In this document: positions 1-6,151 of the stretch, in pieces | Layout: each line of letters starts with the position of its first letter | Numbering within the stretch: position 1 is the stretch's first letter | Assembly: GCA_000431075.1 (NCBI GenBank) | Contig: HF986890.1 | Coordinates: 1-15,439 of the forward strand | Source of the DNA: Firmicutes bacterium CAG:555 | Lineage (GTDB): Bacteria > Bacillota > Clostridia > Oscillospirales > Oscillospiraceae | Length of the DNA: 15,439 nt | Reading direction: 5' to 3' | Translations under genes and position numbers: made by a program | The notes under the pieces: model-generated | Seen by the model: the letters and a program-made list of their open reading frames with translations, nothing else | What the model was told of the DNA's origin: nothing | Databases searched by the model: none

Positions 1-2
1 AG

Positions 3-53
3 CGCCGAAAGGGCACACTGACAGACGATAGGATTCGACTCCCGTCAACTTAA
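3..53 (+). other. possible 3' end of an upstream gene
   Basis: One + frame stays open from base 3 to a TAA at 51-53 and would encode about 16 residues ending RLPST. It is followed 35 bases later by a clear terminator, so some transcription unit ends here. The piece is too short to assign a family, and the other frames close at 19-21 and 28-30. It could instead be the 3' part of a non-coding RNA. Confidence 0.2.
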
Positions 54-88
54 AGGCTGCAAGCGCAAAGTAAAACTGAATTTTTCAG

Positions 89-116
89 CCGCAGGGGCTC
101 TCCCCTGCGGTTTTTT
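89..116 (+). terminator. intrinsic terminator of the upstream unit
   Basis: A perfect 9-bp GC-rich stem (CCGCAGGGG at 89-97, CCCCTGCGG at 102-110) closes a CTCT loop and is followed directly by six T residues (111-116). This is a classic Rho-independent terminator. It separates the pst operon from whatever lies upstream. Confidence 0.92.
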
Positions 117-128
117 CATGCTCCAATC

Positions 129-167
129 TTACAAACTCTTTACAAAAACATGATATTAGCCTTTACG
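129..167 (+). promoter_or_regulatory. Pho-box-like direct repeats upstream of pstS
   Basis: TTACA occurs at 129-133 and 140-144, exactly 11 bp apart, and TTTAC recurs at 162-166, two periods further on. PhoP of Firmicutes is known to bind TT(A/T/C)ACA-like direct repeats with an 11-bp period. A possible -10 (TATTAG, 154-159) lies just downstream with no good -35, as expected for an activator-dependent promoter. The same 11-bp TTACA pair occurs before the Na/Pi cotransporter gene. Binding by a PhoP homologue is inferred; no phoP/phoR is in the window. Confidence 0.6.
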
Positions 168-240
168 GACAAGCGGTAATCTATGACCGTACCCAAGGAG
201 AACATCCCCAAAAAAGATTTTGTACAAAGGAGTATACAAA

Positions 241-1059
241 ATGAAAAGAAAAAGTATTATAGCCGTCGGCATGGCAGCGCTCATGTCGCTCGCACTTTTA
301 GCCGGCTGCGGCAGCAGCACCGAGCCGCAGAGCGTTTCCACCAACGGCTCGACCTCCATGGAGAAGGTCATCGGCGCACTGAGCGAAAAGTTCATGGAAA
401 CCAACAAGGACATCACCGTCACCTACGACCCCACCGGTTCGGGCACGGGCATTGAGTCCGTGAGCACCGGAAAGTGCGATATCGGCCTTTCCTCCCGTGC
501 ACTTAAGGACAGCGAGACCGGTCTTACCGGCACGACCATCGCACTTGACGGCATTGCAGTCATCGTAAACGCAGACAACAAGGTCGCAGACCTTTCCGTC
601 CAGCAGATCGCCGATATCTTCACCGGCAAGATCACCAACTGGAAGGATGTCGGCGGCGACGATCTTGAGATCACCTGCATCGGTCGGGAAGCAAACTCCG
701 GCACGAGAGACGGCTTTGAGTCCGTCACCGGCACAAAGGACGCATGCAAGCTTTCTCAGGAGCTCACCTCCACCGGTGCCGTGATCTCCGCAGTAGGCAG
801 CAACAAGAATGCCATCGGCTACGCTTCCCTCTCGGCAGTTGAAGGTCAGGCCGGCATCAAGGCTGTCACCGTAGGCGGCGTTGCCTGCTCCGAGGCAAGC
901 GTTCTCGACGGCAGCTACGCAATCCAGCGCCCCTTCGTCCTCGTGACCAAGGACGGTACCGAGCTCAGCACCGCAGCAAAGGCATTCTTCGACTTTGCAA
1001 CAAGCACCGATGCTGCCGACCTCATCCGCAGCGCAGGCGCAGTCCCCGCAGCAAAGTAA
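241..1059 (+). CDS. pstS: PstS phosphate-binding lipoprotein
   Basis: This is the extracellular phosphate-binding component of the Pst ABC transporter. The 272-residue protein starts with a lysine-rich signal peptide and hydrophobic core, then a lipobox ending A-G-C (lipidated Cys23), so it should be anchored to the outer face of the membrane. Phosphate-contact loops expected of the family are visible: GSTS near 36-39, GSGTG at 66-70 and SGTRDGFE at 153-160. ATG 241 is chosen because AAAGGAG (226-232) sits 8 bases upstream; a TTG at 220 in the same frame precedes that site and is not needed. It is first in a pstSCAB-phoU operon and is probably induced by phosphate limitation through the repeats at 129-167. 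It is slightly short for PstS but complete. Confidence 0.96.
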   Translation: MKRKSIIAVGMAALMSLALLAGCGSSTEPQSVSTNGSTSMEKVIGALSEKFMETNKDITVTYDPTGSGTGIESVSTGKCDIGLSSRALKDSETGLTGTTIALDGIAVIVNADNKVADLSVQQIADIFTGKITNWKDVGGDDLEITCIGREANSGTRDGFESVTGTKDACKLSQELTSTGAVISAVGSNKNAIGYASLSAVEGQAGIKAVTVGGVACSEASVLDGSYAIQRPFVLVTKDGTELSTAAKAFFDFATSTDAADLIRSAGAVPAAK

Positions 1060-1072
1060 GCAAAGTGCAGGC

Positions 1073-1100
1073 AATGCCCCATGCCAACGCATGGGGCATT
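1073..1100 (+). promoter_or_regulatory. intercistronic hairpin between pstS and pstC
   Basis: A perfect 11-bp inverted repeat (AATGCCCCATG at 1073-1083, CATGGGGCATT at 1090-1100) encloses a 6-base loop and starts 14 bases after the pstS stop. No T-run follows, so it is not a full intrinsic terminator. Such hairpins behind binding-protein genes commonly stabilise the upstream message or partly attenuate readthrough, giving more binding protein than permease. That role is inference. Confidence 0.75.
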
Positions 1101-1117
1101 ACAATTAGGAGCTGTCC

Positions 1118-1981
1118 ATGAAACGAAAAAAGACGATTGAAACAGGCTTTCGCCTGCTGTTTTTAATATGCGGTCTTATTGCGGTGGCGTTCGTGCTGCT
1201 TATCAGCATCTACCTCATAATCGCCGGTATACCCGCCATCCGTGAGGTGGGGCTCATAAACTTCCTGTTCGGCGACACATGGAATGCCGGCACGAATGAG
1301 TTTGGTATCCTGCCGTTTATCCTCACGAGCGTTTACGGCACCGCAGGAGCGGTGGTCATCGGCGTACCGATAGGCATAATGACGGCGCTGTACCTTTCAA
1401 AGGTCGCCCCGCCTAAGATCGCAAAGCTCGTGAACACCGCAGTTGAGCTGCTTGCCGGCATCCCCTCGGTCATATACGGCCTTGTGGGCATGATAGTCGT
1501 TGTACCGGCGGTGCAGAGCGTGTTCGGCCTGTCATCGGGCGCATGCCTGCTGACTGCAATTTTTGTGCTCGCCGTCATGATCCTGCCCTACATCATAAAT
1601 ATCTCGAAAACGGCGCTGGACGCAGTCCCGCCCGAGTACGAGGAAGCGTCGCTTGCGCTCGGTGCGCTCAGGACCGAGACTTATTTCAAGGTCTCGCTTC
1701 CGGCGGCTAAGCGTGGTATCGCAACCGCCGTTGTGCAGGGCGTGGGCAGAGCGATGGGCGAAGCGATGGCGATAATCATGGTCGCAGGCAATGTCGCAAA
1801 TATGCCGGGTCTGTTTTCCTCCGTCCGCTTTCTCACGACCGCCATCGTTTCGGAAATGTCCTACGCCTCCTACGGCACGCTGCACAGAAATGCGCTGTTT
1901 TCGATAAGCTTAGTTCTGTTTTTGTTCATCATGATGGTCAACACGCTGCTGCACATGATATCGCACAACAAGGAGGACTAA
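1118..1981 (+). CDS. pstC: PstC phosphate ABC transporter permease
   Basis: This is one of the two membrane subunits that form the phosphate channel of PstSCAB. The 287-residue protein has about six hydrophobic membrane segments. The ABC-permease coupling (EAA-type) loop is visible in the stretch beginning EEASLALGA near 175-183, followed by GVGRAMGEAMA. A long periplasmic-side loop after the first helix, containing GDTWN and FGILPF, is typical of PstC. The start is ATG 1118 with AGGAG at 1107-1111. The gene ends with TAA at 1979-1981, only 3 bases before pstA. Together with PstA it should contact PstB in the cytoplasm and receive phosphate from PstS. Confidence 0.95.
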   Translation: MKRKKTIETGFRLLFLICGLIAVAFVLLISIYLIIAGIPAIREVGLINFLFGDTWNAGTNEFGILPFILTSVYGTAGAVVIGVPIGIMTALYLSKVAPPKIAKLVNTAVELLAGIPSVIYGLVGMIVVVPAVQSVFGLSSGACLLTAIFVLAVMILPYIINISKTALDAVPPEYEEASLALGALRTETYFKVSLPAAKRGIATAVVQGVGRAMGEAMAIIMVAGNVANMPGLFSSVRFLTTAIVSEMSYASYGTLHRNALFSISLVLFLFIMMVNTLLHMISHNKED

Positions 1982-1984
1982 GGC

Positions 1985-2815
1985 ATGAGAAAAGCTAAGG
2001 ACAAAACTCTTAAATTCCTTATGTCGCTTTGCGCCGCCGTGACCTGCCTGCTGCTCATCGGTCTGATCGGCTACCTGCTCTACCGCGGCATTCCGGGCAT
2101 AAACGCAAAGTTCCTCACGACGCAGACAAGCTACATTTCAGACTCCATCGGCATACTGCCGAACATCCTGAACACCCTGTACCTTATAGTCCTCGTCATG
2201 ATCATCGTCGTGCCGCTGGGCGTGGGTGCTGCGGTGTATCTCACCGAGTATGCGTCAAATAAGCGCATCTCAAACGCCATCGGCTTTGCCGTCGAGACGC
2301 TCACGGGCATCCCTTCAATTATCTTCGGCCTTGTCGGAATGCTGTTTTTCACGCAGATATTAGGGCTAAGGCAGGGCATCCTCGCAGGCTCGCTCACGCT
2401 TATAATCATGGTGCTGCCGACGGTCATCAGCAACACGAAGGAGAGTCTGTTAGCCGTGCCGCAGTCGTACCGTGAGGGTGCGCTGGCGCTCGGCTCGGGC
2501 AAGTGGCACATGGTGCGCACGGTGGTGCTCCCGAACGCCGTTGACGGCATCGTCACCGGCTGCATCCTCGCAGTGGGCAGAGTGGTCGGTGAATCGGCGG
2601 CGCTGCTGTTCACCGCAGGCTTCGGTCTTAAACTCCTCGGCTTTGCCGAGGCGCTCCAGTCCTCGGCGGCCTCGCTGACCGTGGCGCTTTATATCTACGC
2701 AAGCGAGGAGGGCAAGTTCGATGTTGCCTTCTCCATCGCCGTCATACTCATCTGCATCACCCTCATCATTAACCTCGCCGCCTCCCTCGTCGGCAAGAAA
2801 GTGAGAAAAAGCTAA
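1985..2815 (+). CDS. pstA: PstA phosphate ABC transporter permease
   Basis: This is the second permease subunit of the phosphate transporter. The 276-residue protein has about six membrane helices and the permease coupling loop beginning REGALALGSGK around residues 163-173, followed by GRVVGESAA. The family's LTGIPSIIFGLVG segment is present in the middle of the protein. An AGGAGG at 1971-1976, inside the end of pstC, serves as ribosome binding site for ATG 1985. Its TAA (2813-2815) overlaps the pstB ATG by one base, which suggests translational coupling and balanced production with the ATPase. Confidence 0.95.
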   Translation: MRKAKDKTLKFLMSLCAAVTCLLLIGLIGYLLYRGIPGINAKFLTTQTSYISDSIGILPNILNTLYLIVLVMIIVVPLGVGAAVYLTEYASNKRISNAIGFAVETLTGIPSIIFGLVGMLFFTQILGLRQGILAGSLTLIIMVLPTVISNTKESLLAVPQSYREGALALGSGKWHMVRTVVLPNAVDGIVTGCILAVGRVVGESAALLFTAGFGLKLLGFAEALQSSAASLTVALYIYASEEGKFDVAFSIAVILICITLIINLAASLVGKKVRKS

Positions 2816-3573
2816 TGGAACAACCTATCATTAAAGCCGAAAACCTACAGCTGTGGTACGGAGAGCATCAGGCTCTGCGATCTATCGGCATGGATATCAT
2901 GCCGCAGAAGATAACCGCCCTCATAGGCCCGTCCGGCTGCGGAAAATCAACATTTCTCAAAACCCTTAACCGCATGAACGACCTTGTACCGAATTGCCGC
3001 ATCCAAGGCCGCATAAGCTTTAAGGGGGAGGACATCTACGCCGACGGCACGGATGTGACCGAGCTGCGCACGAAGATAGGCATGGTGTTTCAAAAGCCCA
3101 ACCCCTTCCCCATGAGCATCTACGACAACATCGCCTACGGTCCGAGACTGCACGGCGTGCGCTCCAAGGCAAAGTTAGACGAGATAGTCGAAGCCTCGCT
3201 TAAAAGTGCGGCTATCTGGGACGAGTGCAAGGACAGGCTTAAAAAGTCCGCCCTCGGCATGTCCGGCGGCCAGCAGCAGCGCCTGTGCATCGCACGAAGC
3301 CTCGCCGTTGCGCCGGAGGTGCTGCTCATGGATGAGCCGACGAGCGCTCTCGATCCTATCTCCACCGGAAAGATCGAGGAGCTGGCGCAGGAGCTCAAAA
3401 AGGACTACACCATCGTCATCGTGACCCACAACATGCAGCAGGCCGCCAGAATTTCCGACAGCACGGCGTTTTTCCTGCTCGGCGAGCTTGTGGAGTTTGG
3501 CGACACCGAGGGCGTGTTCTCCATGCCGAAGGACAAAAGAACGGAAGCATACATCACGGGGAGGTTCGGATAA
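2815..3573 (+). CDS. pstB: PstB phosphate ABC transporter ATPase
   Basis: This is the cytoplasmic ATPase that powers phosphate import. The 252-residue protein carries a full nucleotide-binding domain: Walker A GPSGCGKST at 38-46, Q-loop VFQKPNPFPMS at 91-101, signature MSGGQQQR at 149-156, Walker B LLMDEP at 170-175 and the H-loop histidine in IVTHNM near 205. The signature begins with M rather than the usual L, a conservative change. KPNPFPMSIYDNIAYGPR is typical of PstB and separates it from other ABC ATPases. It starts at the ATG overlapping the pstA stop and ends with a TAA overlapping the phoU ATG. Confidence 0.97.
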   Translation: MEQPIIKAENLQLWYGEHQALRSIGMDIMPQKITALIGPSGCGKSTFLKTLNRMNDLVPNCRIQGRISFKGEDIYADGTDVTELRTKIGMVFQKPNPFPMSIYDNIAYGPRLHGVRSKAKLDEIVEASLKSAAIWDECKDRLKKSALGMSGGQQQRLCIARSLAVAPEVLLMDEPTSALDPISTGKIEELAQELKKDYTIVIVTHNMQQAARISDSTAFFLLGELVEFGDTEGVFSMPKDKRTEAYITGRFG

Positions 3574-4220
3574 TGCGAAGCATATACGACGAGCAGCTGA
3601 GCACGCTGCACGAAAGTCTGAGCACAATGAGCGCTCTTTGCGAGGCTGCCATCGCCAAGGCGGCAAAGGCGCTGCAAAATAATGACCTTGCGCTGGCCGA
3701 TGAGGTGCACGGCGTAACGGAGAAGATAGACCGTCTCGAACGGGATGTGCAGTCGCTGTGCCTGAAGCTTTTATTGCTGCAGCAGCCGGTTGCGACCGAT
3801 CTGCGTGCGGTTTCTGCGGCACTTAAAATGGTCACCGACCTTGAGCGCATCGGTAACCAGTCGGCGGATATTGCCGAGATAGTGCAGACCGGCGCTCTGC
3901 CGGACAATGCGCCCAAGCAGGCGCTGCACGACATGGCGCTATCGGTAATAAAGATGGTCAACGGCAGCGTGGAGGCGTTTCTTAATAACGACACAAAGCA
4001 GGCGCACGATGTCATAGATTATGATGATGTCGTAGACCGGCACTTTGACGGCATGAAGCAGCTGCTTATAGAGACTATCCGCACCGACCGCAGCATGGGC
4101 TCGTGTGCGATCGATCTTCTCATGATCGCAAAATACTTAGAGCGCATCGGCGACCACGCCGTGAACATCGCAAAGTGGGTCATTTTCGTCGAGACGGGTG
4201 AAATTGCGGATGTAAATTGA
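3573..4220 (+). CDS. phoU: PhoU phosphate signalling regulator
   Basis: PhoU is a cytoplasmic helical-bundle protein that restrains Pst uptake and links transporter state to the PhoR/PhoP two-component system. The 215-residue protein shows the two family repeats, each with a metal-binding helix: DLERIGNQSADIAE near 89-102 and YLERIGDHAVNIAK near 188-201. It begins MRSIYDEQL, as expected for the family. Its ATG overlaps the pstB TAA by one base and a GGGGAGG lies just upstream in pstB. It closes the pst operon. No intrinsic terminator follows, so readthrough into the Na/Pi cotransporter gene is possible. Confidence 0.95.
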   Translation: MRSIYDEQLSTLHESLSTMSALCEAAIAKAAKALQNNDLALADEVHGVTEKIDRLERDVQSLCLKLLLLQQPVATDLRAVSAALKMVTDLERIGNQSADIAEIVQTGALPDNAPKQALHDMALSVIKMVNGSVEAFLNNDTKQAHDVIDYDDVVDRHFDGMKQLLIETIRTDRSMGSCAIDLLMIAKYLERIGDHAVNIAKWVIFVETGEIADVN

Positions 4221-4226
4221 AATTAT

Positions 4227-4265
4227 AAATTGTAAAATTACGATTTTACACGGATTTTACAATTT
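4227..4265 (+). promoter_or_regulatory. Pho-box-like repeats and inverted repeat upstream of the Na/Pi gene
   Basis: ATTTTACA occurs at 4243-4250 and 4254-4261, exactly 11 bp apart, matching the TTACA spacing upstream of pstS. The second copy lies in a perfect 12-bp inverted repeat (AAATTGTAAAAT at 4227-4238, ATTTTACAATTT at 4254-4265), and the first copy also pairs with GTAAAAT at 4232-4238. The direct repeats suggest a PhoP site, so the cotransporter may have its own phosphate-responsive promoter. I could not fix a convincing -10. Confidence 0.55.
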
Positions 4266-4295
4266 GACGGTCTTGGATTTGACATATTGCTGATA

Positions 4296-4331
4296 CCCTT
4301 AGTTCAAGAGAGTAATAAACGAACTAAGGGG
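4296..4331 (+). promoter_or_regulatory. hairpin that sequesters the ribosome binding site of the Na/Pi gene
   Basis: A perfect 10-bp inverted repeat (CCCTTAGTTC at 4296-4305, GAACTAAGGG at 4321-4330) closes a 15-base loop. The 3' arm contains most of the Shine-Dalgarno sequence AAGGGG (4326-4331), which sits 7 bases before ATG 4339. When folded, the hairpin would hide the ribosome binding site, so translation may be controlled by a protein, small RNA or temperature that opens it. The regulatory role is inference; the pairing is directly visible. Confidence 0.6.
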
Positions 4332-4338
4332 TATTGGC

Positions 4339-6087
4339 ATGGACATTTTTTCTGTATTAAATTTAATAGGCGGCCTGTGTCTGTTTTTGTTCGGCATGAA
4401 CCTTATGGGTCAGGCGCTCGAGCGCAGAGCCGGAAGCGGCCTGCGCACTCTTTTGGGCAGGCTCACGAGCAATAAGTGGGCGGGGCTGCTCACGGGTCTC
4501 GGCATAACGGCCATTATTCAGTCATCATCTGCGACAACGGTCATGGCGGTCGGCTTCGTTAACTCGGGGCTCATGTCCCTGAGCCAGTCTATCAATGTCA
4601 TCATGGGCGCAAACATCGGCACGACCGTCACGGCATGGATACTCTCGCTTGCGGGCATCGACAGCCACAATGTGTTTATCCAGCTTCTCAAGCCCTCGTC
4701 GTTCACACCGATATTGGCACTCATCGGCGTTATCCTGCATATGTTCTCAAAGGACGACCGTAAAAAGGACAGCGGCACCATCCTGCTGGGCTTTGCAACG
4801 CTCATGTACGGCATGGACACCATGTCCGGCTCGGTTGCCGGACTGCGTGATGTGCCCGAGTTTAGACAGCTTTTTGTAATGTTCACAAACCCCATTCTGG
4901 GCGTTGCCGCCGGTGCGCTTCTCACGGGCATCATCCAGTCGTCCTCGGCCTCCGTCGGCATTTTGCAGGCGCTGGCGGCGACCGGTCAGGTCAGCTACGG
5001 TGCGGCCATCCCCATCATCATGGGTCAGAACATCGGCACCTGCGTCACGGCGCTTATCTCCTCCGTGGGCGCTAACAAAAACGCAAAGCGCACCGCCATG
5101 GTGCACTTGAGCTTCAATGTCATCGGCACCGTCGTTTGGCTGGCGGTATTCTGCATCGTGAAAGCGGTGTTCGCTCCGGCGCTCTTCGGCGAGAGCGCAA
5201 CGATGTTCGGCATCGCCGTTGCCCACTCGCTGTTTAACATCGCATGCACGATAATCATGCTGCCGCTCGGCGGCTTTCTCGAAAAGCTCGTGTGCTTCCT
5301 CATCCCCGACGGCAAGCAGCCGGCACATGACGAAACGCTTGACGAGCGCCTGCTCGCCACTCCGACGCTCGCACTTGAGCGCTGCCGCCTGCTCATGGAC
5401 GAGATGAGCACCGCAACAAAGACGGCGCTTTATCTGAGCCTCGACTCCCTCGGCAAACTCACCCCCGAGCTTGCCGATGAGATTCGCAGGCTTGAGGGCA
5501 AGACCGACCGGTACGAGGACATCATCGGCACATATCTCGTCAAGCTCAGCGCGCACCACATCAGCGAGGCCGACAGCCTCACCTCCGCCGAGTACCTCAA
5601 GCTCATCGGCGACCTTGAACGTATTGCCGACCACAGCGTGAATATTCTCGAATCGGCCGAGGAGATGCAGCAAAAGGGCATCGTGTTTTCGGACACGGCA
5701 AAGGCCGAGCTCAAGCAGATGCTCGACGCCGTGCGGGAAATTGCAGGTCTTGCCGACACGGCGTTCACGCAGCATGACCTCAAGGCGGCATCAATGGTCG
5801 AGCCGCTCGAGCAGGTGGTGGACGAGCTCAAGGACGCACTGCGCACACGGCATATCCAGCGTCTGCAAAGCGGAGTTTGCAGCATCGACGCAGGCTTCGT
5901 GCTGTCCGATCTGTTGACCAATCTTGAACGAGTGAGCGACCACTGCTCGAACATCGCAGGCTGCGTGCTCGACGCCGAGGATCGGAACCTCAACCTCCAC
6001 GAGAGTCTGAGTGTCTACCGCAAAAGCAGCGAGGACTTCAGGCAGGCGTTTGCATCGTACCGCAGCAAATATGCCTTGCAGGCATAA
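4339..6087 (+). CDS. Na/Pi cotransporter family protein with C-terminal PhoU-like domain
   Basis: This 582-residue membrane protein belongs to the NptA/YjbB Na+:phosphate cotransporter family. The transport part (about 1-320) shows the two inverted family repeats: QSSSATT at 61-67 with GANIGTTVTA at 90-99, and QSSSASVG at 200-207 with GQNIGTCVTA at 229-238. Residues from about 345 on form a cytoplasmic PhoU-like helical domain with two signature helices, DLERIADHSVNI at 425-436 and a later NLERVSDHCSNIAG. It follows phoU and has its own upstream Pho-like repeats, so it is likely a second phosphate transporter of the same regulon. Members can work as importers or exporters, and direction cannot be read from sequence. 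Start ATG 4339 has AAGGGG 7 bases upstream. Confidence 0.93.
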   Translation: MDIFSVLNLIGGLCLFLFGMNLMGQALERRAGSGLRTLLGRLTSNKWAGLLTGLGITAIIQSSSATTVMAVGFVNSGLMSLSQSINVIMGANIGTTVTAWILSLAGIDSHNVFIQLLKPSSFTPILALIGVILHMFSKDDRKKDSGTILLGFATLMYGMDTMSGSVAGLRDVPEFRQLFVMFTNPILGVAAGALLTGIIQSSSASVGILQALAATGQVSYGAAIPIIMGQNIGTCVTALISSVGANKNAKRTAMVHLSFNVIGTVVWLAVFCIVKAVFAPALFGESATMFGIAVAHSLFNIACTIIMLPLGGFLEKLVCFLIPDGKQPAHDETLDERLLATPTLALERCRLLMDEMSTATKTALYLSLDSLGKLTPELADEIRRLEGKTDRYEDIIGTYLVKLSAHHISEADSLTSAEYLKLIGDLERIADHSVNILESAEEMQQKGIVFSDTAKAELKQMLDAVREIAGLADTAFTQHDLKAASMVEPLEQVVDELKDALRTRHIQRLQSGVCSIDAGFVLSDLLTNLERVSDHCSNIAGCVLDAEDRNLNLHESLSVYRKSSEDFRQAFASYRSKYALQA

Positions 6088-6116
6088 AATTAAAACAACC
6101 ATGCCTTTTAGGCATG
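6071..6116. repeat. two near-identical tandem small hairpins at the end of the Na/Pi gene
   Basis: ATGCCT-TGC-AGGCAT (6071-6085) overlaps the stop codon, and CATGCCT-TTT-AGGCATG (6100-6116) follows 29 bases later. Both are perfect stems of 6-7 bp with three-base loops. On the - strand the second hairpin runs into a T-rich stretch and could act as a backup terminator for the redox operon. Confidence 0.6.
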
Positions 6117-6147
6117 AAAAAAGCTCCCCGATGGGGAGCTTTTTTTT
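6117..6147. terminator. bidirectional intrinsic terminator between convergent operons
   Basis: AGCTCCCC (6122-6129) pairs with GGGGAGCT (6133-6140) across a GAT loop. The stem is flanked by A residues upstream and at least seven T residues downstream (6141-6147), so it has the terminator form on both strands. It should end the + strand phosphate operon and the - strand redox operon, whose last stop codon is at 6152. Confidence 0.92.
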
Positions 6148-6151
6148 GCTT

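Noticed and set aside
20..60. Resemblance of bases near 31-45 to a tRNA T-arm or to the 5' part of tmRNA
   Set aside because: The position before TTC is A and cannot make the usual G-C closing pair, no acceptor stem or CCA fits, and the terminator follows too soon for tmRNA.
4747..5775. Open - strand frame of 342 codons inside the Na/Pi cotransporter gene
   Set aside because: It lies wholly within a well-supported gene and has no ribosome site or recognisable domain.
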